Origin: Thalassolituus sp. UBA674
GTDB lineage: Bacteria > Pseudomonadota > Gammaproteobacteria > Pseudomonadales > Oceanobacteraceae
Length of the DNA: 64,000 nucleotides
Reading direction: 5' to 3'
NCBI GenBank assembly: GCA_002298335.1
Contig: DBNK01000027.1
Coordinates: 62,001-126,000 of the forward strand
The position numbers and the translations under genes were made by a program. Below the pieces are notes generated by a model. It was not told the DNA's origin. It ran no database searches and worked only from the letters and a program-made list of their open reading frames with translations. This document shows, one piece after another, positions 47,835 to 56,989 of the stretch; position 1 is the stretch's first letter, and the number at the start of each line of letters is the position of its first letter.

Positions 47835-49895
47835 TCAGAAGGCGTAGGTCAGCCCGGCATTGATGCGTCGCCCTTCCAGCACCACGCCATAGTCATCGGT
47901 GCTGACGTTTTTGTTGGTGACGTTGTACACCCCGGCTTTCAGACGCAGATCCGGTGTGGCCGGATAGGCGACGCCAATATCGGCAAAGGCGTATTCCGGC
48001 GTGCCTTCCTCGACCGTGTTACGCCCGAGGTAGTCGGAGGTTTCGCCACGGTAATTGATGCGCCCCCAGACGTTCAGCTCACCGGCGGCGTACCAGTCGA
48101 TATTTACGTTGGCCATGTGCAGCGGAATCTTATTCAACGGCTCACCGGCGAAGTCTCCGGTTTTCTGCTCCGATTCGGTGTACGTGTAATTGCCACTCAG
48201 CTTGAGGCTGTAGCCAACCCAGTAACTGACGGAAGATTCCACACCGCGCAGTTCGGCTTCATCAATGTTCTTGCGCGTGCTGAGGAAGTAATACTGATTA
48301 CCACCGTATTCACAGGCGTAATTGGCGGTGTCGTCGCGGTCCACGTCCGGGCTTTCGCAGTAACGGTCTTCGGCAATCTTGTCTTTGAATTGAGTGTTGA
48401 ACAACATCAGGCTGGCGGTCAGGTTGGCGGCTTTATCATCCCAGATGAATCCGGCCTCGTAGTTCACACTGGTTTCCGGTTTCAGGTCCGGGTTGCCGAC
48501 GATCAGCGCGCGCGAAATCGGCGTGCCATCGGCGGTCAGGTTCGGTGAGCCACTGCCTCCGGTACCGCGGCCAAATCCGGCGGTCGCATTTGCTAATGAC
48601 GGCTGCGAATAACCGGTGGAAATACCACCTTTAAAGGTCAGGCGCTCGCTGCTGTGCCAGTTCAGATAGGCGCGCGGTGACAGGTGTCCGCCGAACAGCT
48701 CGTCATCGTCGTAACGCACCCCGGTGGTCAGCCCCAGAGATTCAGCCAGCTTCCATTCTGCCTCGACAAAGACGGCGGCAATCCAGCGGTCTACGGTATC
48801 AGTGGCTCCTGCAACATTGGCGTCGAGCAGACCGTTGGTCTCGTCCACTAAGGTCTCAGTTTTGTAGCGCCCGCCCAGGGTATAGACATGACGGTCAGAG
48901 ACGTAGGTCGCCTGGCTGTTGAGGGTGATGATCTCTTCTTTTTTATCGTCCGTCTGCACCCGCTCTGACAGATCCTGCTGCAGATAGGTGGTGGTGCTCA
49001 GACGGCCATAACGGCCGTTGTGACTGAGGCTGAACATCTCTTTGCTGTAGTCGTAGGCAACCGGGTCAGCATCGTCTGGCAGAGAACGTCCGGGGGCGTG
49101 ATCAAACGATAATTTGGCGTAATCGTAATCAAAGCCCAGCCGGTTCTGCTCACTGACATCCCAGCTCAGGCTGGCACCCAGACTGCGGGTATCCGACTCC
49201 GGATTACTCGCGGCATTGTCATCGCCACCGGCGTAGTCGCTTTCATCCAGATGAATAAAACTGCCGGTCAGCTCCAGCCCAAGTGTGTCACTGACCAGCG
49301 GGCCACCCAGATAAAGGTCTGTGGTCCAGGTGTCGTTGCTGATGTCATTCAGGGAATGTGTGTACTGGGCGCCGAGTTCACCACCCCAGACATCCGGCGC
49401 CGCGCGGGTAATGACGTTCACCACACCGCCCATAGCTTCAGAACCATAGAGCGACGACATGGGCCCACGGATCACTTCAATACGCTCGACCATCGACAAC
49501 GGCGGCAGGCCGATCTGCTTGCCACCATCTGCGCCGTTGGTATTCACCGAGCGGCCCGCCGATACCGGACGGCCATCCACCAGATACAGGGTGTAGGGGT
49601 CATCCATACCGCGGATGCTGATGTCCTGCATGTTACCGCCTCCGGTAACGAACACACCGGGGATATCCTGCACCGCATCGACAATGGAACGGTAGGATTT
49701 TTTCTCCAGCTCTTCTTTACTGATCACTGAGATCGACGCCGGTGCGTTCACGATTTTCTGCTGATAGCCCGACGCCGTTACCACATAATCATCCAGCTCA
49801 ACCGGGGCGTCTTCTGTGGCTGCCTGTGCCAGAGGTGCAACGACGGTAAACAGCATCAGCGCAGCTGCACACTGAGCGGGGGAAGGGTAAAACAT
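47835..49895 (-). CDS. TonB-dependent outer-membrane receptor
   Basis: A 686-aa protein: signal peptide (MFYPSPAQCAAALMLFTVVA to AQA), TonB box-like DDYVVTASG, a plug domain (SIVDAVQDIPGVFVTGGGNM, SIRGMDDPYTLYLVDGRPV, RGPMSSLYGSEAMGGVVNVI) and a 22-strand barrel ending in F. FepA/colicin I receptor-type siderophore receptors have this layout; ligand not known. A Fur-like palindrome (49969-49993) lies 75-100 bp upstream, suggesting iron control. The ATG 49895 has GGAG about 9 nt upstream. Confidence 0.92.
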   Translation of the reverse strand: MFYPSPAQCAAALMLFTVVAPLAQAATEDAPVELDDYVVTASGYQQKIVNAPASISVISKEELEKKSYRSIVDAVQDIPGVFVTGGGNMQDISIRGMDDPYTLYLVDGRPVSAGRSVNTNGADGGKQIGLPPLSMVERIEVIRGPMSSLYGSEAMGGVVNVITRAAPDVWGGELGAQYTHSLNDISNDTWTTDLYLGGPLVSDTLGLELTGSFIHLDESDYAGGDDNAASNPESDTRSLGASLSWDVSEQNRLGFDYDYAKLSFDHAPGRSLPDDADPVAYDYSKEMFSLSHNGRYGRLSTTTYLQQDLSERVQTDDKKEEIITLNSQATYVSDRHVYTLGGRYKTETLVDETNGLLDANVAGATDTVDRWIAAVFVEAEWKLAESLGLTTGVRYDDDELFGGHLSPRAYLNWHSSERLTFKGGISTGYSQPSLANATAGFGRGTGGSGSPNLTADGTPISRALIVGNPDLKPETSVNYEAGFIWDDKAANLTASLMLFNTQFKDKIAEDRYCESPDVDRDDTANYACEYGGNQYYFLSTRKNIDEAELRGVESSVSYWVGYSLKLSGNYTYTESEQKTGDFAGEPLNKIPLHMANVNIDWYAAGELNVWGRINYRGETSDYLGRNTVEEGTPEYAFADIGVAYPATPDLRLKAGVYNVTNKNVSTDDYGVVLEGRRINAGLTYAF

Positions 49896-49968
49896 AATCT
49901 GACTCCGGGAGGGTGTGTGATAGCCGGACCGCCTGAAGCGGGCCGGGCTGAAGATCAGGCGCGACAAT

Positions 49969-49993
49969 AATGCAAATGACATTGATTTGCATT
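49969..49993 (-). promoter_or_regulatory. Fur-like operator of the TonB receptor
   Basis: AATGCAAAT-GACATTG-ATTTGCATT is a 9-7-9 palindrome. Its centre, GCAAATGACATTGATTTGC (49972-49990), matches the Fur consensus at 12 of 19 positions. Less exact than 25382-25400. Confidence 0.5.
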
Positions 49994-50144
49994 AATAACA
50001 GAAAGGCGAATCAGACTGTTCCGGTGAACGGACAATCACTCAGATGTCCGGCGGGAGAAACCCGCAGAAGGGGCGCAGGTAGCGTGGGAAAAAGAAAGAC
50101 GTACAGCGGACATGGCAAACAGAACAGTCCGCTGTCAGAGCGGG

Positions 50145-50327
50145 TTATGGCTTCTGCTCTGGTTCTGCGAACTTCATGATCACCGGCCAGCACAGACCGG
50201 CAATCAGAAAGAAGGCGCCCGTTGCAGGCACCTCTGAGACGAACATATAAACACCCGCCGCCATAAACAGTGCGGCTGTCAGCCAGTGCATTTTATTGCG
50301 CGTCACGCGCTTGCCCAGCCAGCTCAT
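50145..50327 (-). CDS. Small 2-TM membrane protein, 60 aa
   Basis: A 60-aa protein (MSWLGKRVTRNKMHWLTAAL, then a GVYMFVSEVPATGAFFLIAG region) with two membrane segments. The start overlaps the AbgT stop as ATGA, so it is translated with the transporter and may be its small partner. No family recognised. Confidence 0.7.
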   Translation of the reverse strand: MSWLGKRVTRNKMHWLTAALFMAAGVYMFVSEVPATGAFFLIAGLCWPVIMKFAEPEQKP

Positions 50328-51946
50328 GGGGTCACTGTTCCTGAAGTGATCAGCTCAAAGCCGACCGGAGCCCCGGGCCCCAGTGGCAGGCCGAGCAGCA
50401 CCCAGAACACCGTCAGCAGCACACCGGTTATCAGCATCCATACCGAGTACGGAATCATCATGGCCGTGAGTGAGCCGATACCAAAGTCTTTCTGCCAACG
50501 CTGGGCAAAAATCAGCACCAGAGGGAAGTACACCATCAGCGGTGAAATGATGTTGGTGGCGGAATCACCCACACGGTAAGTTGCCGTCGCACCTTCCGGG
50601 CTGATGCCCAATAACAACAGCATAGGTACGAGTACGGGTGCCAGCAGGGCCCATTTGGCACTGGCCGAACCGACAAACAGATTCAGAAACGCCGAGAACA
50701 GCACAATCAATCCCATCGCCAGCGGCAGCGGCAGACCACTCTGCTCAATCACATGGGCACCGTGCACGGCGGTGATCAGGCCCAGATTGGACCAGTTGAA
50801 CATGGCCACAAAGTGCGCAGCAGCAAACGCCAGCACCAGATAGTAGCCCATGTCTTTCATGGATTCAGACATCATGGCCACCAGATCGCGGTGGTCTTTG
50901 ATGGTGCCGGCAGCTTTACCGTAGGCCCAGCCGGATGCCAGAAACAGAATAAAAAACCCAGCAACCAGGGATTTGAAAAACGGCGTGGCAGTGACGTACC
51001 AGGGCTGGCCATCCACGGCGGTTTCGTCATTCAGCAGCGGCGTGCCCGGGCCAAAGGTCATCAGCAGCCAGGCCACAACCACACCCAGAATCGCATACCC
51101 GGCCCAGCGCAGACCTTTCTTCTCAACGTCGGTCAGCGGCTTGTCTTCTTCAGCATTACCAACAGCACCGTGCTCTGCACCCGGCGTCCACTTGTCCAGA
51201 CGTGGCTCAATGACTTTATCTGTCACGTACCAGATCACTGGCAGATAAATCACCAGCAGCGCGATAATGAAGTACCAGTTACCGGCGATGTTCATTGACC
51301 AGCCAGCGTCAATCTGAGAGGCATCCATGGAGGCTTCGGTAATACCGAACAGCAGCGCATCCAGCTGACCCGGCGTCACGTTGGCCGAGAAACCACCGGA
51401 TACCCCGGCAAAACCGGCCGCGATACCCGCCAGCGGATGACGCCCGGCCGCTGCGTAAATAAACGCCGCCAGTGGAATCATCACCACGTAACCGGCATCT
51501 GCCGCGTGGTTGGAGAGCATGGCCACCAGAGCAACCACTGGTGTCAGCAATGTGGTCGGCGCATTGCGCATGGCCTGACGGATACCGCTGGCAAACAGAC
51601 CGGAACGCTCTGCCACACCGGCGCCCAGCATCACCACCAGCACATAACCCAGCGGGTGGAAGTGCGTGAAGGTGGCGGGCATTTCCGTCCAGAGTTTTTT
51701 GATGTTATCCCCTGAGAGCAGGCTCTGAGCCTCAATCAGCAGCGGTGAGCCATCGGCTGCCAGCTGTGTCGGATGCAAGGCTGAAACGCCGGTGAAGGCG
51801 CAGATGAGCGACACACCGATCAGACCGAGAATCAGATAAAAGAAAATAAATACCGGATCGGGCAATCCATTACCGACGCGCTCTACAAAGCCGAGAAAAC
51901 CTTTCTGGCCAGATCCGGAGGAATTGGGGTTGGCGTTCGCCGTCAT
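50324..51946 (-). CDS. AbgT-family transporter
   Basis: A 540-aa inner-membrane transporter with about 11-13 segments. AbgT-family patterns include VERVGNGLPDPVFIFFYLIL, SNHAADAGYVVMIPLAAFIY, GGFSANVTPGQLDALLFGIT and a C-terminal VGDSATNIISPLMVYFPLVL. Members move p-aminobenzoyl-glutamate or export sulfonamides (MtrF-like); the substrate here is unknown. Confidence 0.92.
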   Translation of the reverse strand: MTANANPNSSGSGQKGFLGFVERVGNGLPDPVFIFFYLILGLIGVSLICAFTGVSALHPTQLAADGSPLLIEAQSLLSGDNIKKLWTEMPATFTHFHPLGYVLVVMLGAGVAERSGLFASGIRQAMRNAPTTLLTPVVALVAMLSNHAADAGYVVMIPLAAFIYAAAGRHPLAGIAAGFAGVSGGFSANVTPGQLDALLFGITEASMDASQIDAGWSMNIAGNWYFIIALLVIYLPVIWYVTDKVIEPRLDKWTPGAEHGAVGNAEEDKPLTDVEKKGLRWAGYAILGVVVAWLLMTFGPGTPLLNDETAVDGQPWYVTATPFFKSLVAGFFILFLASGWAYGKAAGTIKDHRDLVAMMSESMKDMGYYLVLAFAAAHFVAMFNWSNLGLITAVHGAHVIEQSGLPLPLAMGLIVLFSAFLNLFVGSASAKWALLAPVLVPMLLLLGISPEGATATYRVGDSATNIISPLMVYFPLVLIFAQRWQKDFGIGSLTAMMIPYSVWMLITGVLLTVFWVLLGLPLGPGAPVGFELITSGTVTP

Positions 51947-52118
51947 CAGAACTCCTGCAACTGCGGATAATTATTGTTCTGCCACCTTAAGGAAGCCGGG
52001 CGGCACAGGCAACAGGGATTGGCCGCTCTGAAGGGTGAGTTAAAGTATGTTCAGCTATCCCGGCCAGCCAATCATCCCGCATCTTTTTATTCCGACACCG
52101 GTTGGCCATGAAAAAAGC

Positions 52119-52143
52119 AAAAAAAAACCCGGCGGGGGCCGGG
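52119..52143 (-). terminator. Intrinsic terminator of the formaldehyde operon
   Basis: On the minus strand CCCGGC-CCCC-GCCGGG (52143-52128) is followed by a long T-run (52127-52119). It ends the adhC-fghA transcript. Confidence 0.85.
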
Positions 52144-52174
52144 CAAAAGAAGGAATGCAATATTCCGTGGAGAA

Positions 52175-53008
52175 CTATTTAAGATATTGCGCATGAAAGC
52201 GCAGATGATCTTCGATAAAACTCGAGATGAAAAAGTAGCTGTGGTCGTAGCCTTCGTGCTGGCGCAGAGTCAGCGGGTAACTGGTTTCTGCAGCAGCGGC
52301 TTCGAGGGTTTCCGGCTTCAGCTGTTCCTCAAGGAAGCTGTCCGCCAGGCCCTGATCCACCAGCATCGGCAGCTGGATCTGAGCTTTTTTCATCAACTCG
52401 ACTGAGTCGTATTTTTCCCACAGGGTACGGTCATCTCCCAGATAACGGCGCAGCGCCTTGTCACCCCAGGGGCAGTCCAGCGGATGACAGATAGGGCTGA
52501 ACGCCGAAATGGAACGGTAACGCCCCGGGTTTTTCAGACCAATGGTGATCGCACCGTGGCCACCCATGGAATGACCACTGATGGCACGGGCCGCGGTAAC
52601 CGGGAATTCTGCTTCCACAATTTCCGGCAGCTCATTCACCACATAATCGTACATGCGGTAGTTTTTATCCCAGGGAGCCTGCGTGGCATTCAGGTAAAAA
52701 CCGGCACCATGGCCAAAGTCATACGCTCCGTCCGGATCATCCGGCACACCGTCACCACGCGGGGAAGTATCCGGCATAATCAGAGCTATACCGAGATCCG
52801 ATGCCAGACGCTGGGCCCCGGCTTTCTGGGTAAAGTTTTCATCGGTACAGGTCAACCCGGAGAGCCAGTAAAGCACGGGCACCGGGCGGGATTCCGCCTG
52901 TGGCGGCAGAAATACGCCGAAGCGCATTTCACAGCCGAGCACATCCGAATCGTGCGTGTACTGCAGTTGACGGCCGTCAAAGCAGCGGTATTCACTGATC
53001 TTTTTCAT
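52175..53008 (-). CDS. fghA: S-formylglutathione hydrolase
   Basis: A 277-aa esterase: YWLSGLTCTDENF, GHSMGGHGA (catalytic Ser) and HEGYDHSYFFI (catalytic His). It hydrolyses S-formylglutathione to formate and glutathione, downstream of AdhC, which lies 11 nt upstream on the same strand. ATG 53008 with GGGG upstream, in place of an ATG three codons earlier. Confidence 0.95.
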   Translation of the reverse strand: MKKISEYRCFDGRQLQYTHDSDVLGCEMRFGVFLPPQAESRPVPVLYWLSGLTCTDENFTQKAGAQRLASDLGIALIMPDTSPRGDGVPDDPDGAYDFGHGAGFYLNATQAPWDKNYRMYDYVVNELPEIVEAEFPVTAARAISGHSMGGHGAITIGLKNPGRYRSISAFSPICHPLDCPWGDKALRRYLGDDRTLWEKYDSVELMKKAQIQLPMLVDQGLADSFLEEQLKPETLEAAAAETSYPLTLRQHEGYDHSYFFISSFIEDHLRFHAQYLK

Positions 53009-53019
53009 CGGCCCCATCC

Positions 53020-54141
53020 TCAGTAATGAATGACACTGCGGATGCTTTTCCCTTCGTGCATCAGGTCAAAGGCTTCGTTGATCTGATCCAGCGGCATGGT
53101 ATGCGTGATAAAGTCGCTGAGTTTGAACTCACCGGCCAGGTAACGCTCAACGTAATCCGGCAGCTCAGAACGGCCCTTCACGCCACCAAAGGCACTGCCA
53201 CGCCAGACGCGGCCAGTCACCAGCTGGAACGGACGGGTAGAGATTTCCTGCCCGGCACCGGCCACACCGATGATCACAGACTCACCCCAGCCTTTGTGAC
53301 AGCATTCCAGAGCGGAACGCATCACGTTCACGTTGCCGATACACTCGAACGAGTAATCGACACCGCCGTCGGTCAGCTCAACGATCACGTCCTGAATCGG
53401 CTTGTCGTAGTTTTTCGGGTTGATGCAGTCAGTGGCACCCAGCTTGGTCGCCAGTTCAAACTTGGACTCATTGATATCAATGGCGATAATGCGCGAGGCC
53501 TTGGCCATGGTCGCACCGATAATGGCCGACAGACCGATACCACCGAGACCGAAAATGGCAACCGTAGCGCCCTCTTCCACCTTGGCCGTATTCATCACCG
53601 CACCCATACCTGTGGTAACACCACAGCCAAGCAGACAGACTTCTTCCAGCGGGGCTTCCGGGTTGACCTTGGCCAGAGAGATTTCCGGCAGAACCGTGTA
53701 CTCAGAGAAGGTCGAACAGCCCATATAATGGAAAATCGGCTCACCCTTGCAGGTAAAACGGGTGGTACCATCCGGCATCAGACCTTTACCCTGAGTGGCA
53801 CGTACGGCCTGACACAGGTTGGTTTTGCCAGACAGACAGAACTTACACTTGCCACACTCGGCGGTGTACAGCGGAATCACGTGATCGCCCGGCTTCAGGC
53901 TGGTCACGCCCTCGCCAACCGATTCAACAATACCGCCGCCCTCATGACCGAGGATGGCAGGAAAAATACCTTCCGGATCATCACCGGACAGTGTGAAAGC
54001 ATCCGTGTGGCAAACGCCGGTAGCGACGATTTTCACACGCACCTCACCAGCTTTCGGCGGGGCAACCTGTACCTCTTCGATCGACAGAGGCTCTCCGGCT
54101 TTCCAGGCAATGGCAGCGCGGCAGGTAATGGTCTCAGACAT
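53020..54141 (-). CDS. adhC: S-(hydroxymethyl)glutathione dehydrogenase (AdhC)
   Basis: A 373-aa zinc alcohol dehydrogenase class III: GVCHTDAFTLSG, LGHEGGGIVESVGEGV, structural zinc ECGKCKFCLSGKTNLC, NAD fold FGLGGIGLSAIIGA, and AFGGVKGRSELP. It oxidises the formaldehyde-glutathione adduct. Divergent LysR gene and an inverted-repeat operator in the gap suggest formaldehyde- or adduct-responsive control. Confidence 0.96.
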   Translation of the reverse strand: MSETITCRAAIAWKAGEPLSIEEVQVAPPKAGEVRVKIVATGVCHTDAFTLSGDDPEGIFPAILGHEGGGIVESVGEGVTSLKPGDHVIPLYTAECGKCKFCLSGKTNLCQAVRATQGKGLMPDGTTRFTCKGEPIFHYMGCSTFSEYTVLPEISLAKVNPEAPLEEVCLLGCGVTTGMGAVMNTAKVEEGATVAIFGLGGIGLSAIIGATMAKASRIIAIDINESKFELATKLGATDCINPKNYDKPIQDVIVELTDGGVDYSFECIGNVNVMRSALECCHKGWGESVIIGVAGAGQEISTRPFQLVTGRVWRGSAFGGVKGRSELPDYVERYLAGEFKLSDFITHTMPLDQINEAFDLMHEGKSIRSVIHY

Positions 54142-54183
54142 GCAATACTCCTGAAATTAATTCGTAGGAAGCATTGTAGTTCG

Positions 54184-54209
54184 TTACCAGATAGAGATAA
54201 TCTGGGTAA
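54184..54209. promoter_or_regulatory. Operator in the adhC-LysR gap
   Basis: TTACCAGAT-AGAGATA-ATCTGGGTAA is an inverted repeat with one bulged base, 42-57 bp from adhC and 31 bp from the LysR start. It fits a LysR-type binding site (T-N11-A dyad). Confidence 0.5.
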
Positions 54210-54239
54210 ATATAAAATCACTGTTACATATAGGTAATA

Positions 54240-55106
54240 ATGAGTCTTTGGCAGGGTGTGAGTGAATTTGTCGCCGTCGCGGACGCCCAGAGCTTCACCC
54301 GCGCAGCTGATCATCTGGACATTTCCACCGCTCAGGTGAGCCGTCAGGTGCGTATGCTGGAAAAACGTCTCGGTACCGACCTGCTGTACCGTACAACCCG
54401 CCGCGTGCACCTGACCGAAGCCGGGCAACTCTATTATCAGTCGTGCCGTCCGCTGCTTGAGGCCCTCAACGATGCCGGGCACGCCGTGCAGCAGCTGCAG
54501 AGTGTGCCACAGGGTCTGATCCGCCTGACCGCGCCGGTCACCTGGGGGGAGCGACATCTCACCGTTCTGCTCAACGACTTCCTGCTGCAGTACCCGGACA
54601 TCCGCCTCTATTGTGAGCTGACCAACGAAAAGCTCGACCTGATCGCCGATGACTATGACCTTGCCATCCGCCTTGGACGCGCCGACACCCCGCAGCTGAT
54701 TGCCCGCCGCCTGAGTGGCCGCTTTCTCAACACCTGCGCCTCGCCGGAGTATCTGGCTCGCTGGGGCACGCCCCGGGCCCTGTCGCAGCTGGCCGGTCAT
54801 AACTGTCTGATGGGCACACTCGACTACTGGCGCTTCCGGGACGACAGCGGGGAGCGTATGCTCAGGATTCAGGGACGCCTGCGCTGCAACAGTGGCAGCG
54901 CATTACTCGATGCCGCATTGCGGGGGCTCGGAATTATCCAGCTGCCCGATTACTATACCCGTGAGCATCTGGAGCGCGGTGAGCTGATTGAAATACTCAC
55001 TGACTACGCTCCCGACGAAGAAGGAGTCTGGGCCTTGTATCCGCCCGGCCGCCAGCTGTCACCGAAAATACGTATCCTGCTGGATTTTTTAACCGAACGG
55101 CTCTGA
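54240..55106 (+). CDS. LysR-type regulator of the formaldehyde operon
   Basis: A 288-aa LysR protein: helix-turn-helix FVAVADAQSFTRAADHLDIS then TAQVSRQVRMLEKRLG (residues 8-45), followed by a periplasmic-binding-like effector domain (TAPVTWGERHLTVLLNDFLL onward). Divergent from adhC, which is the usual arrangement for its regulator. The 3' end runs straight into a tandem repeat. Confidence 0.92.
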   Translation: MSLWQGVSEFVAVADAQSFTRAADHLDISTAQVSRQVRMLEKRLGTDLLYRTTRRVHLTEAGQLYYQSCRPLLEALNDAGHAVQQLQSVPQGLIRLTAPVTWGERHLTVLLNDFLLQYPDIRLYCELTNEKLDLIADDYDLAIRLGRADTPQLIARRLSGRFLNTCASPEYLARWGTPRALSQLAGHNCLMGTLDYWRFRDDSGERMLRIQGRLRCNSGSALLDAALRGLGIIQLPDYYTREHLERGELIEILTDYAPDEEGVWALYPPGRQLSPKIRILLDFLTERL

Positions 55107-55148
55107 CCGGTGGCCGGAACCCGGTGGCCGGAACCCGGTGGCCGGAAC
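55107..55148. repeat. Three perfect 14-bp tandem repeats
   Basis: CCGGTGGCCGGAAC repeated three times, starting one base after the LysR stop codon. Each unit has CCGG-TGG-CCGG, self-complementary. It may form hairpins or be a slippage-prone 3' end. Confidence 0.9.
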
Positions 55149-55208
55149 CCCGACAGCGGAGATCTGTCTTCCCTGCAGCCCCAAACTACATGACCAAGAG
55201 AGAACGCC

Positions 55209-56732
55209 ATGCTGTCTGATAAACCCCACCTTGAACTCTGCAACCTGACTTTCGCGCAATACAGCCAGATCAAGCAGATGATGGATGAAGCCTATCCGGA
55301 ACTCGGCGGCGCCTGGCCAGAGCACACCATCCAGCGTCTGATTGAAGAATTCCCGGAAGGCCAGATCGGTGTCGTCGACGGCGATGAATTGGTCGGCATC
55401 GCGCTCGCAGTACAGGTGGATTATCAGCGTTTTTCCAACCCCCACACCTACGAAGACATCGTCGACAGCAACGACAACGTCTTCAATAATCCGGAAGGTA
55501 ACGCGCTCTACGGTCTGGATGTCGTTATCCGTAAATCGCACCGGGGCATGCGGATTGGCCGCCGTCTTTACGATGCACGGAAAGAACTCTGCCGTCAGTA
55601 CAATTTCCGCGCGATTCTGGCCGGTGGCCGTATCCCGAGTTACCACACTTACCGCAATGAAATGACCCCGGCGGAATTCATCGGTAAAGTCGCCGCCAAA
55701 GAGATTTACGATCCGATTTTAACCTTCCAGTTATCCAACGATTTTCAGGTCACGCGACTGCTGAAAAAATATCTGCCGGAAGACGAAGAATCCAGCGGTT
55801 ACGCCACCCTGCTGGAGTGGAACAACATCTTTTATGAACCCACGGATACAGTTCTGGATTTCCGCAAAACCACCGTGCGAATCGGAGCCGTACAATGGCA
55901 GATGCGTACCGTTCAATCGGTTGAGGAACTGCTGAAACAGGTCGAGTATTTCGTCGATACTGTCTCCGATTATCAGTGTGACTTCATTCTTTTTCCGGAA
56001 TTTTTCAACGCGCCATTAATGGGGCTGTGTGAAGAAACCTCACAGACAGAAGCCATCCGCTTTTTAGCCGGATTCACCGACCAGATCCGCGATGCCATGT
56101 CGCGTATGGCGGTGGAATACAACGCCAATATCATCACCGGCTCCATGCCACTGAACGAAGACGGCAGCATTTATAACGTGTCTTACCTCTGCCACCGCAG
56201 CGGTAAAGTGGATGAGCAGCGCAAAATACATATTACTCCGCATGAGAAAAATGACTGGGTCATTAAAGGCGGAAACCAGATCGGTGTCTTTGAGACCGAC
56301 GCCGGTAAAGTCGGTATTCTCATCTGTTACGACGTGGAATTCCCTGAACTGCCTCGCATCATGTCGGAACAGGGCATGGAAATTCTGTTCGTGCCTTTCT
56401 GGACCGACACCAAAAACAGCTACCTGCGCGTACGCCACTGTGCCCAGGCCCGCGCCATTGAAAATGAATGCTACGTGGTGATTGCCGGCAGCGTCGGTAA
56501 CCTGCCGGAAGTAGAAAGCCTCGACGTACAGTACAGCCAGTCTGCGGTACTGACACCGTCTGACTTCCCCTTCCCGCACGATGCCGTACTGTCAGAAGCC
56601 ACCGCCAATACTGAAATGCTGCTGTTCTCGGATCTCGACATGGATAAGCTGAAAATCCTCAACAGCGAAGGCTCTGTCAGAAACCTGAAAGATCGCCGTA
56701 AAGATCTCTATGATATTGTGGTGAAGAAATAA
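55209..56732 (+). CDS. GNAT acetyltransferase-nitrilase fusion
   Basis: A 507-aa protein. Residues 1-215 are a GNAT domain (GIALAVQVDYQRFSN, GLDVVIRKSHRGMRIGRRL, the acetyl-CoA loop). Residues 225-507 are a carbon-nitrogen hydrolase with E in LFPEFFNA, K in QRKIHITPHE and C in ICYDVEFPEL. This fusion is a known bifunctional type; its substrate is not known, though amide hydrolysis or acyl transfer on amines is plausible. A degenerate copy of its last 40 bp lies at 56830-56869. Confidence 0.9.
   Translation: MLSDKPHLELCNLTFAQYSQIKQMMDEAYPELGGAWPEHTIQRLIEEFPEGQIGVVDGDELVGIALAVQVDYQRFSNPHTYEDIVDSNDNVFNNPEGNALYGLDVVIRKSHRGMRIGRRLYDARKELCRQYNFRAILAGGRIPSYHTYRNEMTPAEFIGKVAAKEIYDPILTFQLSNDFQVTRLLKKYLPEDEESSGYATLLEWNNIFYEPTDTVLDFRKTTVRIGAVQWQMRTVQSVEELLKQVEYFVDTVSDYQCDFILFPEFFNAPLMGLCEETSQTEAIRFLAGFTDQIRDAMSRMAVEYNANIITGSMPLNEDGSIYNVSYLCHRSGKVDEQRKIHITPHEKNDWVIKGGNQIGVFETDAGKVGILICYDVEFPELPRIMSEQGMEILFVPFWTDTKNSYLRVRHCAQARAIENECYVVIAGSVGNLPEVESLDVQYSQSAVLTPSDFPFPHDAVLSEATANTEMLLFSDLDMDKLKILNSEGSVRNLKDRRKDLYDIVVKK
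56693..56732 (+). repeat. 3' end of the nitrilase gene, duplicated
   Basis: The last 40 bp of the gene (TCGCCGTAAAGATCTC to the TAA) recur at 56830-56869 with 7 mismatches. The copies flank a 97-bp segment that carries a REP-like palindrome. Confidence 0.7.
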
Positions 56733-56794
56733 GGGTGCCCCTGATTCTCCGGCCTGTGACCTCGCTCCCAAGCCGGAAGAAAAATGAACAATGC

Positions 56795-56815
56795 AGGGTG
56801 CGCACTGCGCACCCT
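56795..56815. repeat. REP-like palindrome
   Basis: AGGGTGCGC-ACT-GCGCACCCT is a perfect 9-bp stem with a 3-nt loop. It resembles the GGGTGCGCA dispersed palindromes seen in many bacterial genomes. It lies between the two copies of the nitrilase tail. Confidence 0.7.
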
Positions 56816-56829
56816 ACGGAACTGAACGT

Positions 56830-56869
56830 TCGCCGTAATGACCCCCGGGATATTGTGGGGAAGAAATAA
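56830..56869 (+). repeat. Second copy of nitrilase 3' end
   Basis: 33 of 40 positions match 56693-56732 and end in TAA. No gene precedes it. It may be the relic of a duplication caused by insertion of a short element. Confidence 0.7.
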
Positions 56870-56901
56870 CCACAGACTGCCAGGCCACGGAGTCTCTGTT
56901 C

Positions 56902-56931
56902 GTCATCCCGTGCTTTAAGCACGGGATCCAT
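56902..56931. repeat. 30-bp palindromic repeat, copy 3 (host)
   Basis: ATCCCGTGC-TTTAA-GCACGGGAT (56905-56927) shares the stem of 4713-4742 and 5166-5195, with the innermost pair changed on both arms. It lies in a host intergenic region. Confidence 0.85.
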
Positions 56932-56989
56932 ACCATTCTGAATTCCTGTCCTGCAGAACTTCCGCAGTCAATAAACACCGGAGAGCCTT

